This document shows, piece after piece, positions 1 to 9,051 of a stretch of DNA of 64,000 bases. The stretch is from Fibrobacterota bacterium (GTDB lineage Bacteria > Fibrobacterota > Fibrobacteria > UBA11236). Under the pieces are notes generated by a model. It was not told the origin of the DNA. It saw only the letters and a list, made by a program, of their open reading frames with translations, and ran no database searches. Location of the stretch: contig JAQBPO010000062.1 of assembly GCA_028287465.1 (NCBI GenBank), positions 1-64,000 of the forward strand, read 5' to 3'. Position 1 is the first letter of the stretch. Every line of letters starts with the position of its first letter. Position numbers and translations under genes: made by a program.

Positions 1-193
1 CCCGGGATTACGGGGCGGGATCCATGATACGGCCCAGGAAAAGCACGGCCCCGGAGGTTCTTCCCCCTTATGCCTGCATATATATAGGGAGGAAGGCGGA
101 ATGGATAATTCCCTAAAACCGGGGGTAAGAAGCTTGGACCGGAGAGCTTGGAAATGGGACGGATTTTTTCCATTTTAACCCGACTCCGTTATC

Positions 194-269
194 GGGGCTT
201 TAGCTCAGTTGGTAGAGCGCTTCGTTCGCAATGAAGAGGTCAGGAGTTCGACTCTCCTAAGCTCCACCA
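194..269 (+). tRNA. tRNA-Ala (CGC anticodon)
   Basis: A 76-nt cloverleaf can be folded by eye. The acceptor arms GGGGCTT and AAGCTCC pair with one G-U. The D-arm is GCTC/GAGC, the anticodon stem is CTTCG/TGAAG and the T-arm is AGGAG/CTCCT with TTCGACT. The seven-base anticodon loop TTCGCAA gives anticodon CGC, which reads the alanine codon GCG. The 3' CCA is encoded. A palindromic terminator follows 11 nt downstream. Confidence 0.95.
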
Positions 270-280
270 TTTTCCAAGGT

Positions 281-312
281 CGCCCGCTCCGGATCCGGAG
301 CGGGCGATTTTG
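281..312 (+). terminator. Intrinsic terminator after tRNA-Ala
   Basis: A perfect 26-bp palindrome at 281-306 (arm CGCCCGCTCCGGA) is followed directly by ATTTTG. It lies 11 nt after the tRNA end, so it most likely terminates the tRNA transcript. The T-tract is short, but the GC-rich stem is very stable. Confidence 0.75.
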
Positions 313-601
313 CATCCCCTCTACCCTTTCCCCACTCCTGACCGCTACCCTATCATAGCGTCCGTTCCAGTCGATCATCTCCGTAACTTACCCGATACAT
401 ACCGGAACCGGAGCGCATTGATATTCCCATTGCGCGCCTGCCCACCGTCCGGTTTTAACTAAATTCGATTTCCCGTTTTGTTGCAGGAATCCAAAGAATG
501 AATATGCGGCCTCCCGATCCACTCGCAGGCCCGGCCATTTCCGAATGCGTCTTCATGCCTATGGCAATAATCGATGAGTCGAATCTAAAGGAGTGTTTCG
601 C
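313..601. other. Intergenic region between tRNA terminator and OmpA gene
   Basis: About 290 nt without a supportable gene. It ends in the OmpA-gene ribosome binding site AAAGGAG (588-594). No convincing -35/-10 pair or repeat was seen. Confidence 0.5.
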
Positions 602-2464
602 ATGAATGAAGTTTCTATCGCCGCCCGGATTTCCGCGGGCCTGATGGTCGGCCTGGTTGCCGTCGCGGGCGCCACGCCCAACCAAGAGGGTCTGGTCGGG
701 GCCAACAAGACCCACTCGGCGGCCACCTTGGGCAAAGGCCGTTTGCAGGCTTCGGTCTATACCCATATCATCAATGATGAACAACTGTTCGATGGCCAGG
801 TCGTAACGCGTTCGGGCAGAACCGAGCAACCCTCCTACTTTCTGTTGGCCAACAGCTATCTCAATCTCGCGTATGGCCTGTCGGACGATTGGGATTTGGG
901 CGTAAACCTTCCCGTCTACTACGAGGAAGTGCAGACCTCCCTCAATTCCGAAGCCGGAAACGCTTTGGGCGACGTCAAGCTGCTCGCCAAATACCGCATG
1001 CCGTGGATGGATTCCAAGTCCGCCTGGGGCGTGTCCCTCATTGGCGGAGTTACCGTCCCGACTTCGAAAAAAGGCCTCGGCATGGTGCCGCGGGAAATGG
1101 AATACATTCCCCGTAACGGAGCCGGCCGCAGCGAAGGCTCCGCCGCCTTCGGACCGGATGTCCCTGAATTCCTCTTGTCCGCCGCCCTTACCGGCGACTT
1201 CACCAAGCTGGCGGCCCCGGTCCCCCTGCTCTGGCATGTGAACGCCGGCGTGCGTAAGGTCGGATACGAGTTCGGTGACGATCGCGAGTTCGACGACGTC
1301 CTTTCCGCTTCCACGGCTCTGGAATACCGCATCCATGAATACTTCGGGGTTTTCGGCGAACTCTACCATGAAGCCCGGTTCGACCAGATCTGGGAATCGG
1401 CGCAATGGGATAAGGATCCAACCACCTTCACCTTTTCCGCGGTGGTCAATACGCCCGTCGGCCTTACCTTCCAGGCCGGCATGGTCTTCGGGATGCTGCG
1501 CGACGGATCTTCGCCCGTTGTCCATACGAATGAGGACGGCGACGCGCTCGAAAGCTTCGGCTTGAAGGGTTCCGTCCCCGTTTCCATGGTCTTCGGCGTA
1601 AGCTGGAACGGCCAGGTCGGCGTGATCGACATCGACAAGGACGGCATCGCGGACAATCTCGACAAGTGCGTCACCGAAGCCGAGGACAAGGACGGGTTCG
1701 AAGATCAGGACGGCTGCCCGGAATCGGACAATGACAAGGACGGCATCGCGGACGCCATGGACAAATGCCCGCTCCAGGCCGAGGACCTCGACGGATTCCA
1801 GGATGCGGACGGTTGCGCGGATCCGGACAATGACAACGACGGCATCGCCGATCTGAAGGACAAGTGCCCCATGGAGGCCGGCACCGGCGACGCGGAAGGT
1901 TGCCCCAACCGCGATATCGACAATGACGGCATAGCCAACGAACTCGACAAGTGCCCCAAGGAGCCGGAAGACAAGGATGGCTTCGAAGACACCGACGGCT
2001 GCATCGATGCGGATAACGACAAGGACGGCATCGCCGACGCCTTGGACAAGTGCCCGCTGGAAGCCGAAGTCGTGAACCAGTTCAAGGACGAAGACGGTTG
2101 CCCGGACGAAGTGATCAAGAAGGGCGAGAAGCTCGTTCTCAAAGGCGTGTTCTTCAAGACCGCATCCGCCGAACTGACCCCGGAGTCCCTGCCCACCTTG
2201 GATAAGCTGGCCGAGCAATTGATCGCCTTCCCGGAAGTGAAGCTGGAAGTCCAGGGCCACACCGACAACGTGGGGCCGGCTTCGAAGAACAAGAAGCTTT
2301 CGGCCAAGCGCGCCGAGGCCGTGGTCGCCTACCTGGTCACCAAGGGCATCGCCAAGGACCGCCTGAAGGCCTTTGGCTACGGCCCCGAAAAGCCGATGGG
2401 GGACAACAAGACCGAGGACGGCCGGGCCATGAACCGCCGCGTGGAACTGCTCCGCAACGACTGA
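602..2464 (+). CDS. OmpA-family outer-membrane protein with TSP3 calcium-binding repeats
   Basis: 620-residue protein of the outer envelope. The N-terminus is a signal peptide (hydrophobic ISAGLMVGLVAVAGA). Residues ~30-340 have the alternating pattern of an outer-membrane beta-barrel. Residues ~345-510 contain about six thrombospondin type-3 repeats with the pattern DxDxDGIxDxxDKCPxxxED, expected to bind Ca2+ and form a rigid periplasmic stalk. Residues ~515-620 are an OmpA peptidoglycan-binding domain with the GHTDN motif and NRRVEL ending. Start: ATG at 602 is preceded by AAAGGAG at 588-594; a GTG at 593 would overlap that site and is rejected. The gene stands alone and has its own terminator at 2501-2534. 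It probably tethers the outer membrane to peptidoglycan; no link to the chitin genes is visible. Confidence 0.9.
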   Translation: MNEVSIAARISAGLMVGLVAVAGATPNQEGLVGANKTHSAATLGKGRLQASVYTHIINDEQLFDGQVVTRSGRTEQPSYFLLANSYLNLAYGLSDDWDLGVNLPVYYEEVQTSLNSEAGNALGDVKLLAKYRMPWMDSKSAWGVSLIGGVTVPTSKKGLGMVPREMEYIPRNGAGRSEGSAAFGPDVPEFLLSAALTGDFTKLAAPVPLLWHVNAGVRKVGYEFGDDREFDDVLSASTALEYRIHEYFGVFGELYHEARFDQIWESAQWDKDPTTFTFSAVVNTPVGLTFQAGMVFGMLRDGSSPVVHTNEDGDALESFGLKGSVPVSMVFGVSWNGQVGVIDIDKDGIADNLDKCVTEAEDKDGFEDQDGCPESDNDKDGIADAMDKCPLQAEDLDGFQDADGCADPDNDNDGIADLKDKCPMEAGTGDAEGCPNRDIDNDGIANELDKCPKEPEDKDGFEDTDGCIDADNDKDGIADALDKCPLEAEVVNQFKDEDGCPDEVIKKGEKLVLKGVFFKTASAELTPESLPTLDKLAEQLIAFPEVKLEVQGHTDNVGPASKNKKLSAKRAEAVVAYLVTKGIAKDRLKAFGYGPEKPMGDNKTEDGRAMNRRVELLRND

Positions 2465-2500
2465 ACCGATTACGCCCTCCGCGTAGATTCCGCAAATACA

Positions 2501-2534
2501 AAGGCCCGGAGGAAGTTTTCCTCCGGGCCTTTTC
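2501..2534 (+). terminator. Intrinsic terminator after OmpA-family gene
   Basis: Inverted repeat AAGGCCCGGAGGA / TCCTCCGGGCCTT with a short AGTT-type loop and a trailing TTTT. It lies 37 nt past the stop codon, between this gene and the convergent minus-strand gene at 2566, and could serve both. Confidence 0.85.
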
Positions 2535-2565
2535 ATTCCCCCGCCGGCACGCCGGTGGGACATTC

Positions 2566-4047
2566 CTAGTGGTTCGTCTCGCCGGGAATCTCGGGATAGC
2601 CGGGCTCGTCCAGGAATTGCATGGAGACCGCGTCCCCGAGGTTCTTCAAGTCCTTCAGGATCCAGACCACCTTCTTGTCGGGCGTGACCTCGATGGCCTG
2701 GGGCAGGTTCGCCTGGCAGAACCGGGTGGTGATCACGGTATTGCCGTTGGACAAGCGCTCGCAGGTCTGCGGCGAGGTGATGGCGGCGTTTCCCGGGGCC
2801 AGGGTATTGAGTTGGTCCTGGAGCTCGGCGATGCCCACCGACCAGACCGTTTCCCCCTTCCGGTCCAATTCCACGCTTTGCATCTGGCCTTCCCGCTGCA
2901 ATAGGAAATTGCCGTTCTTCAGCGGTACGGCGCCCCACAAGGATCCGGCATTCAGCTTCTTGATCAGTTTGAAATCCTTATCGTATTCGGAGATGGCCCC
3001 TTGCGACAGGATCCCGAAGACATAGGTGCCTTGGGGCGTCATGCGCAACCGGCGGCATTGGCCGTGCGGGCCGCCCGAGATTTCCGTCATCCGGTGTTCG
3101 ATCTCGAAAGCCTTGGTTTTGAGATTGTACAGCTTCACGACCGCCCCTGCGTCTTCGTTGGAAAGGAAGAGCACCTTGTCGACGCCGATGGGTTGGCAGG
3201 TATGGAACTCCGCGTTTCCCGTCCGGTTATAACGCCAGATCACGTCCTTCTTGGGCGAGATCATCTCGATATAGGTCATATGGGCATGCAGTACGTTCCC
3301 ATTCGACAGGACCCATATTTCATCATCCTCCCAGGAATCCTCGGTATCATAATGCCAGGCCACCTTCCCGTTGAGGACGAGGTTGATGCGGCGATAGCCT
3401 TCGCCGACCATGATGAAATCATGGCGCTTCAATTGTCCCCCGATGAGGTTCGGATCCGGTTCCGCATTCCCGCCGCAGTCCGGCGTGGTCTTGGATTCGC
3501 CCGGACCCTGATCGGGAATGGCCGGATCCAGGAAGAGCTTGAAGACGTTCCTGAGCGGATAGGGGGACTTCATCTTCGCATCGATGGCTGTCTCGCCTCC
3601 GGGAGGGACCGAGAGCGCCAAGGCATGGAAATTTTCCTTCGTGAAGGTCAATACCTGGGCCTGGGAAGCCGAATTTTTCCGTAAGGCGGGACGCCGTTCA
3701 TGGCCGGCCGTTCCGACCACGTACCGACCGGCCGCCAAATGCTCCTGGACCACCGCAGCACCCGCCACGGTGCGAACGGCGAGGGGCTCCTCCCCCGCAT
3801 GCCCTTGCAGGGACAGGACACCCTGCAAGGATTCCTTGACTCCGGTACCCGTCGTCACCAAGGTGAATGCGCCCTTGGCGTCGGTCACGGTCGATGCGCC
3901 TCCCGCGGAAACGGTCACCCCTTCGATCGACATCCCGTTCACCGAATCGGATACGACGCCCCGGAATGTCACCCCTTGCGCGCTCAGGGCCGCGGGAAGG
4001 AATCCGGAAGCCAATATCAACGCGTTTCGAAACTTTTTCAGAACCAT
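2566..4047 (-). CDS. Secreted protein: carboxypeptidase-regulatory-like domain plus arylsulfotransferase-like beta-propeller
   Basis: 493-residue exported protein. A signal peptide (FRNALILASGFLPAALSAQ) is followed by a carboxypeptidase-regulatory-like Ig domain at ~25-90 (VTFRGVVSDSVNG...VTDAKGAFTL). Residues ~165-490 carry repeats of the form NGNxLh...E(h)xPxKxVVW, for example at LSNGNVLHAH, LKNGNFLLQ and LSNGNTVITTR. This pattern is typical of arylsulfotransferase/PQQ-like beta-propellers. No catalytic His/Arg set could be assigned, so enzymatic activity is unproven; it may bind polysaccharide or protein instead. Start: ATG at 4047 is preceded by AAGGGG at good spacing; an upstream in-frame ATG at 4074 lacks such a site. 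Alone on its strand, convergent with the OmpA gene. Confidence 0.7.
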   Translation of the reverse strand: MVLKKFRNALILASGFLPAALSAQGVTFRGVVSDSVNGMSIEGVTVSAGGASTVTDAKGAFTLVTTGTGVKESLQGVLSLQGHAGEEPLAVRTVAGAAVVQEHLAAGRYVVGTAGHERRPALRKNSASQAQVLTFTKENFHALALSVPPGGETAIDAKMKSPYPLRNVFKLFLDPAIPDQGPGESKTTPDCGGNAEPDPNLIGGQLKRHDFIMVGEGYRRINLVLNGKVAWHYDTEDSWEDDEIWVLSNGNVLHAHMTYIEMISPKKDVIWRYNRTGNAEFHTCQPIGVDKVLFLSNEDAGAVVKLYNLKTKAFEIEHRMTEISGGPHGQCRRLRMTPQGTYVFGILSQGAISEYDKDFKLIKKLNAGSLWGAVPLKNGNFLLQREGQMQSVELDRKGETVWSVGIAELQDQLNTLAPGNAAITSPQTCERLSNGNTVITTRFCQANLPQAIEVTPDKKVVWILKDLKNLGDAVSMQFLDEPGYPEIPGETNH

Positions 4048-4190
4048 ATTACCCCTTACGCTCCTGACCCCCATCCTGTTTTCCGGGAGATCCTGAGGTA
4101 AGGTATCCCCTATCCGGGGAATGCATTTGGATAATCCACGACAGAAGTTGAAAAATCAACGCCTCCCGCTCCTTCAGGTGAGCGGCGACC

Positions 4191-5225
4191 TCAGGTGAGC
4201 GGCAACCGCATCCCGCGGAAGTACGCCAGGAATCCGAGCGCCAAGGTCAATCCCGCGGCAGCATAGGCGGACCTGCCCAGCAGGGATTTCCGTTTCCCCG
4301 AAATCCCCTCTTCATGCAGGTTGAACCCGCCGGGATTGTTCCAGCCCCCGGAAATGGAGGTTCCATCCGGCATGGGCGAGAAAATACTCCCATCCGTGGG
4401 CAGGGCGGTCTTATCCCCGTAGAAATGGGTCTTGTCGACCACCTTGGCCAGCGCCGGCTCCGCCAGGGTGGTGGACAACCGTTTTTGCAAATTGAAGATG
4501 AGGGCCGATCCGCCTACGAAGAACTCCCGCCGCGGATTCCCGGCGCACTCGACCATGGCTTCGGCGACCTTCTGGGCGGGATACACCGGCGGGGGCACCT
4601 TGATGGCGCGACCGGTGTAATTCGCCGAGTGCTGGAAAAAAGGCGTATCGATGGCCGCGGGCATCAGGGTGCAGACATGCACGTCGGAGAACCCTTCCAG
4701 GAAGAGTTCCTGCCTGAGGCTTCCGCTGAAGCCGAGGATGGCATGCTTCGAGGCGACGTAGGCGGTGAAGTACGGCTCAGGGAACCGCGCGACCATGGAC
4801 GCGTTGTTGATGAGCACCCCCCGGCGCTGCCTGCGGAAGACCGGGAGCGCGGCGCGCGCCCCGTATACGTAACCGAAGAAATTGGTCTCGATGACCTTGC
4901 GGAAAGCTTCCGCCGGCATTTCCGTAAAACGTCCCGCCGCGCCAATCCCGGCATTGTTGATCCACACATCGATCCGCCCGAACCGATCCAGGGCGCGACG
5001 GGCCACCTCGCGGACATCGTCCTCATTGGATACGTCGGCGGGCACGGCCAAGGCCTCCGCCCCGCGGATCCGGCATTCGCTCGCCGTCGCCTCCAAGGCT
5101 TCATCGCGCCTCGAGGTCACCACCATTTTCGCTCCCTGGCCGGCGAACTCCAGGGCCGCCGCCTTCCCGATACCGCTTGACGCCCCCGTGATGACCACGA
5201 CCGCGTCGGTTGCTTTGACAGGCAT
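4191..5225 (-). CDS. SDR-family oxidoreductase with C-terminal membrane segment
   Basis: 344-residue short-chain dehydrogenase/reductase. It has the Rossmann cofactor motif TGASSGIG (13-20), NNAG (90-93), and the catalytic set Ser143, Tyr156, Lys160 in YVASK. The sequence around residues 35-45 (TSRRDE) fits NADP preference. It is ~90 residues longer than a minimal SDR; the extra C-terminus includes a hydrophobic segment at ~320-337, so the enzyme is probably anchored to the membrane facing the cytoplasm. The family includes broad-specificity 'SDR family oxidoreductase' entries of unknown substrate, and none can be assigned here. Monocistronic, divergent from the small gene at 5339 across ~110 nt containing an AT-rich segment (TATTCTAAGATAAATTC). 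Confidence 0.85.
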   Translation of the reverse strand: MPVKATDAVVVITGASSGIGKAAALEFAGQGAKMVVTSRRDEALEATASECRIRGAEALAVPADVSNEDDVREVARRALDRFGRIDVWINNAGIGAAGRFTEMPAEAFRKVIETNFFGYVYGARAALPVFRRQRRGVLINNASMVARFPEPYFTAYVASKHAILGFSGSLRQELFLEGFSDVHVCTLMPAAIDTPFFQHSANYTGRAIKVPPPVYPAQKVAEAMVECAGNPRREFFVGGSALIFNLQKRLSTTLAEPALAKVVDKTHFYGDKTALPTDGSIFSPMPDGTSISGGWNNPGGFNLHEEGISGKRKSLLGRSAYAAAGLTLALGFLAYFRGMRLPLT

Positions 5226-5338
5226 GTGAATCCCTCCGGATTGGGCGTCCCGCGAGGATGCGGTAACGGGGACGTCCGATTTATTCTAAGATAAATTCGG
5301 GGCCGACCGATATCGCGTCCTCAAAACCAGGAGCCGGA

Positions 5339-5605
5339 ATGGGCGGAACCGAAATGGACGAAACCGGCGACAGCCTTGAGAACGTGATGGACGGTTTCAG
5401 GAAGAAGATATTGGAGAGGGCCGAGCACCTTTCCGACGCTCAAAAAGCCGACATCGACATCCGGTTCGGGGACATGAAGAGCGAACTGCAGGGGCAGGTC
5501 CAGCGCTTGTCCGAAGAACTGAAGGATTTGCCGGGCCTCGATCTCGAGGCTCCCGGAGGAACGTCCCAGGCGCCGCCCGGGGATGAGGCTCCCCTGGCGA
5601 CCTGA
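5339..5605 (+). CDS. Small acidic hypothetical protein
   Basis: 88 residues, not recognised. The central part (~10-65) is predicted helical and heptad-like with many Glu, Asp, Lys and Gln. The last 20 residues are Pro/Gly/Ala-rich and likely disordered. There is no signal peptide or membrane segment, so it is probably cytoplasmic. Support for coding: an AGGAG ribosome binding site six bases before the ATG, and a position filling the gap exactly up to the convergent gene that ends at 5612. Function unknown. Confidence 0.6.
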   Translation: MGGTEMDETGDSLENVMDGFRKKILERAEHLSDAQKADIDIRFGDMKSELQGQVQRLSEELKDLPGLDLEAPGGTSQAPPGDEAPLAT

Positions 5606-5611
5606 ACCGGT

Positions 5612-6511
5612 TCAGGCCTCCCTGAGAACGTCCACTTCCACCTTGAGCTTCTGGGTCCCGCCTCCGTAAAGGACGCCGCGCAAGGGGCTGACGTCGGAGA
5701 AATCCCGGCCCCAGGCCAGGGTGATATGGCGCGGACCCGGCATCATCAGGTTGGTGGGATCGAAATCCAGCCAGCCCGCCCCGGGCGCGAAGACCGAGAC
5801 CCAGGCATGGGTCGCATCCGCGCCCACCATGCGGACCTTTCCCGGTCCGGGAACGGTTTCGATGTATCCGCTGACGTACCGGCCTGCCAGGCCCATGCCC
5901 CGCAGGCAGCCAAGCATGAGGTGGGAGAAATCCTGGCACACCCCGCAGCGGGTCTGGAACACCATTTCCAAGGTCGTCTTGAGGCTGGTCGATCCGGGGA
6001 TGAACCGGAAATCCCGATGGATGCGCCGCATCAGGTGCTGGGCCGCTTCGCCCACGGGCCGGCCCGCGGGAAAGGAGGGCGCCGCGTATTCGCGCAATTC
6101 CGGGAAGACCTTGACCAAGGGGGAATCCAGGGCGAATTGCAAGGCATCCTGCGCATCGGGCGTGGCGGATGCTTTCAAGGCCTCGGCCGCGTCTTCCCAG
6201 GACGCGGTATGCGGAGGACTCTCCCGTTCCGCCCAGGATACGTCCACCCGGCTTTCCGTGCGGATATCGAAGCGCTCGTGCGCGGACCCCACCTTGAAGA
6301 TGGCCGTGGGGTTGCCGTAGAAGTCCGGTTCCTCCCGGAAGTCTTCGACCTTGGGATGGGACTCCATGGAAAAGGCCATCAGCCGTTGGCCGGCGAGTTC
6401 GCGCGGTCGCAGGCGCGCCTGGTTCATGCTCGACTCCACGGCCTCGGAATAGGCGTAGAGGGTGCGATGGCGGATGAGGTAGATGGGCACGGGGTGCGGC
6501 CTCAGGTCCAT
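5612..6511 (-). CDS. Transglutaminase-like cysteine protease/amidase
   Basis: 299 residues. The N-terminal ~85 residues form the beta-sandwich typical of bacterial transglutaminase-like proteins (YLIRHRTLYAYSE...). The transglutaminase core follows with the catalytic triad Cys in CGVCQDFSH, His in THAW and Asp in FDPTN. No signal peptide. It is the third gene of an overlapping minus-strand cluster: its ATG at 6511 lies 10 nt inside the end of the ATP-grasp/alpha-E gene, implying translational coupling. In such clusters (Iyer/Aravind amidoligase systems) the transglutaminase is thought to cleave or remodel a peptide made by the amidoligases; the substrate is unknown. An alternative GTG start a few codons downstream cannot be excluded. 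Confidence 0.9.
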   Translation of the reverse strand: MDLRPHPVPIYLIRHRTLYAYSEAVESSMNQARLRPRELAGQRLMAFSMESHPKVEDFREEPDFYGNPTAIFKVGSAHERFDIRTESRVDVSWAERESPPHTASWEDAAEALKASATPDAQDALQFALDSPLVKVFPELREYAAPSFPAGRPVGEAAQHLMRRIHRDFRFIPGSTSLKTTLEMVFQTRCGVCQDFSHLMLGCLRGMGLAGRYVSGYIETVPGPGKVRMVGADATHAWVSVFAPGAGWLDFDPTNLMMPGPRHITLAWGRDFSDVSPLRGVLYGGGTQKLKVEVDVLREA

Positions 6512-9051
6512 TCCCGCAAGGATTGCGGCAGGGGGATGGGCTGGAAGAATTCCCGCGAAAGCAGGTCCGACGCCTGCCCGAGCCGGCCTTCCAGGCTGCC
6601 CAGGAGGTGCTCGAACGCCTCGTTGCTGCCGGCTCTCAGGATGCCCTGGCCTTCGGCATCGAACACGCGGGCGGAGGTGAGCGCCAGCAGGACGGTCTTG
6701 CGGCAGGCCGTGAGGGGCGCGGAATCCGCGAAAGGGAGCAGGGCGAGTTCTTCGGCGAAACGGGCCAACTGGCAGGCGACGGATCGGGGATTGAGCTCGT
6801 CCGCGATGAGCAGGTCCGCGGCGGGACCCGCCAGGATGCCGCGCTGGTAACGTTGGCGATACGTATGCAAGCCGTCATTGCAGGCGAGCAGGGATTCCAG
6901 GAGGGATTCGGAAGGCGACAGGTTCCCTCCCAGGGCCGCGGCAAGGGATCGGACCGTGCAGAGGGCCCGTTCCAGGGCCCGTCCCATCAGCAGGAACCGG
7001 CGCACCGGCCCCAGGGCCAGGCTCTCGGACTGGAGCCCTTCCAGTCCGGCAAGGTGGAGCACGGACCTCTCCAGGCGCCGTTGCGGGCTCTCCCCGTCGA
7101 AGGGTTGCAGGAGGGAATTGACGGCCAGCCAGCAATCGTCCGGCAGCAGGTCGCGGACGGCCCTCGCCGTGCGGCGCATCGCGGCATGATTGAAGGCGGG
7201 CGAACCGGTCCCGGAATCGTCTTCCAAGGAGCCGGCGATGAGGGTTTCGAGGACGGCGGGATCTCCCGTGAAGTCCGGGAACGCGGGTTCATATGACCAC
7301 AAAAGGCGCATCCATTCCGGCGCCCCATCCGCGAAGGGAAGGCGCCACTCCCCGGCCCGCGCCAGGATTTCCCTCCAGGCGCGGACCTGGCAAGCCAGGC
7401 GCTCCTGGTATCGGCCGAGCCAGAACAGGTTTTCCGCGGCGTAACCGGGCAAGGGGCCAGGTTGCCGGTTGGCCGGGACTCCCCCGGTGCGCGCCTGCTG
7501 GTCGGCCCGCGAAGCCGTTTCCCGGGCGGCCGCGACGATGGCCGGCTCCCGGGAGGCGGCCCAGGACATGGGATCGGAGGCCAGGATCCAGGTATCCTTG
7601 CTGATACCCCCTTCCTGGCCGGAGACCTCGAAGCTGTCCGGCTTGGAAGAGACCCGCGCCAACCCGCCGGGCATCACGGAAAAGGATTCCCCCGAAGCGG
7701 CCAGGAAGCTCCGCAACACCAGGGAACGGGCCTCGAGGCGATCGGAGACGAAGCAGGGGGCGGTGGAGGGCAGCAGGGTCTCCTGGGCCAGGTAGAGCTG
7801 CGGCTTGGCGCGGATGCGGATAATGAGCTTCTCGCGCTGCTCGCGCGTGAGCCGGTTCACGAACCAGATGCTGCGTTTCGGCCCCTGGTACAGGGGTTTG
7901 ATGACCATCTCGCCGAAACGATCGAGGGCGGCTTCGCGCTGGGCCCGATCCCCGCACCACCAGGTGGCGGCGGAGGGCAGGATCAGTTCCTGCCCCAACA
8001 GGCGCCGGCTGATCGCGGGTAGGAACGGCATGATGCCCGATCCGGTCAGGATGCCGCTTCCCAGGGCGTTGCAGACGGCGACCTTGCGGTTGCGCACCGC
8101 CTGGAGCAGGCCGGGCACGCCCAGGAGGGAACTCCCGTTCAGTTCCAGGGGATCGCAGAAGGCATCGTCCACCCTGCGCAGGATGACGTCCACCTTGCGC
8201 GTTCCGTTCAGGGAAAGCAGGTGGATGCCGCCGTCCCGCGCCGTAAGATCCCCGCCGCGGACCAAAGGGATGCCCAGGTAGCTCGCAAGGTACGCCTGCT
8301 CGAAGAAGGTCTCGTTCTCCGGCCCCGCGCTGAGCAGCACCGCGTAAGGTTCGCGCACGTCCGCGGGAGCGGCCTCCGCCAGGCTCTTGCGGAAGGATTG
8401 GAAGAAGCCATCCAGACGGCGGACCCCGGCCTCGCGGAACAGGCTGGGCAGGGCGCGGCCCAGCACGGACCGGTTCTCCAGGGCATAGCCGTATCCGGAA
8501 GGGTTCTGGCCGCGGTCGCTTATGACGCGGAAGGCCCCGTCCGCCCCGCGCGCGAGATCGGCGGAATAGAATCGCAGCATGCGCTGCTGGACGGCGGGGT
8601 TGCCGCTGCAGGCGCGCTGGAACCCCTGGTGCGAAAAGAGGAAGAGGGCGGGAATCAGGCCTTCCCGCATCAGGCGCCGCGGACCATAGATGTCCCGAAG
8701 GATGGCGTCAAGGAGGGTGGCCCGCTGGATCAGGCCGCGTTCGATGCCTTCCCATTCCAGGCTTTCCAGGACCATCGGAACCGGATCCAGGGACCAGGGC
8801 CGATCCGCGCCCTGGCTGTCCCCATAGACATTGTAGGTCACGCCGTTGGAGCGCAGTTGTTCGGCCAAGGCCTGCTTGCGCCGGCGCACGTCCCCGGATC
8901 CGAGCTCTTCCAGGGCGGAAGCCAGGCCCGCCCAGGCGGGGCGGATCCCGCCATCGGGCGCGACCATCTCGTCCCAGCCGCCTTCCGGGGGCCGGTACCC
9001 GCGGAGCAGGCCTGAGGCCGGCTTGGAGGGGAGGGCGGGTTCCGGATTCAA
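6502..9051 (-). CDS. Circularly permuted ATP-grasp (DUF404/407) fused to alpha-E (DUF403) protein
   Basis: About 849 residues. Residues ~20-500 are a circularly permuted type-2 ATP-grasp ligase (motifs RFYSADLARGADG, SDRGQNPSGYGYALENR and SGPENETFFEQAYLASYLGIPLV). From ~540 to the end it is a helical alpha-E/DUF403 domain (AENLFWLGRYQERLACQVR...). In many bacteria these are two separate genes; here they form one chain. Predicted activity: ATP-dependent COOH-NH2 ligation of an amino acid or peptide, substrate unknown. Start choice: the only good initiator after the upstream gene is TTG at 9051-9049, overlapping its stop as TTGA and preceded by GGGAAGG. The alternative ATG at about residue 29 would cut into the domain edge. 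Middle gene of a coupled three-gene operon. Confidence 0.88.
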   Translation of the reverse strand: MNPEPALPSKPASGLLRGYRPPEGGWDEMVAPDGGIRPAWAGLASALEELGSGDVRRRKQALAEQLRSNGVTYNVYGDSQGADRPWSLDPVPMVLESLEWEGIERGLIQRATLLDAILRDIYGPRRLMREGLIPALFLFSHQGFQRACSGNPAVQQRMLRFYSADLARGADGAFRVISDRGQNPSGYGYALENRSVLGRALPSLFREAGVRRLDGFFQSFRKSLAEAAPADVREPYAVLLSAGPENETFFEQAYLASYLGIPLVRGGDLTARDGGIHLLSLNGTRKVDVILRRVDDAFCDPLELNGSSLLGVPGLLQAVRNRKVAVCNALGSGILTGSGIMPFLPAISRRLLGQELILPSAATWWCGDRAQREAALDRFGEMVIKPLYQGPKRSIWFVNRLTREQREKLIIRIRAKPQLYLAQETLLPSTAPCFVSDRLEARSLVLRSFLAASGESFSVMPGGLARVSSKPDSFEVSGQEGGISKDTWILASDPMSWAASREPAIVAAARETASRADQQARTGGVPANRQPGPLPGYAAENLFWLGRYQERLACQVRAWREILARAGEWRLPFADGAPEWMRLLWSYEPAFPDFTGDPAVLETLIAGSLEDDSGTGSPAFNHAAMRRTARAVRDLLPDDCWLAVNSLLQPFDGESPQRRLERSVLHLAGLEGLQSESLALGPVRRFLLMGRALERALCTVRSLAAALGGNLSPSESLLESLLACNDGLHTYRQRYQRGILAGPAADLLIADELNPRSVACQLARFAEELALLPFADSAPLTACRKTVLLALTSARVFDAEGQGILRAGSNEAFEHLLGSLEGRLGQASDLLSREFFQPIPLPQSLREWT

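Noticed and set aside
101-178. A 25-codon frame with an AGGGAGGAAGG site just before tRNA-Ala
   Set aside because: The peptide (MDNSLKPGVRSLDRR...) has no recognisable feature and ends just before the tRNA; a chance purine-rich stretch explains it as well.
455-2938. Long open frame opposite the OmpA/TSP3 gene
   Set aside because: It is antisense to a clear OmpA protein, rich in repeats mirroring the TSP3 codons, and has no start signal; typical of high-GC shadow frames.
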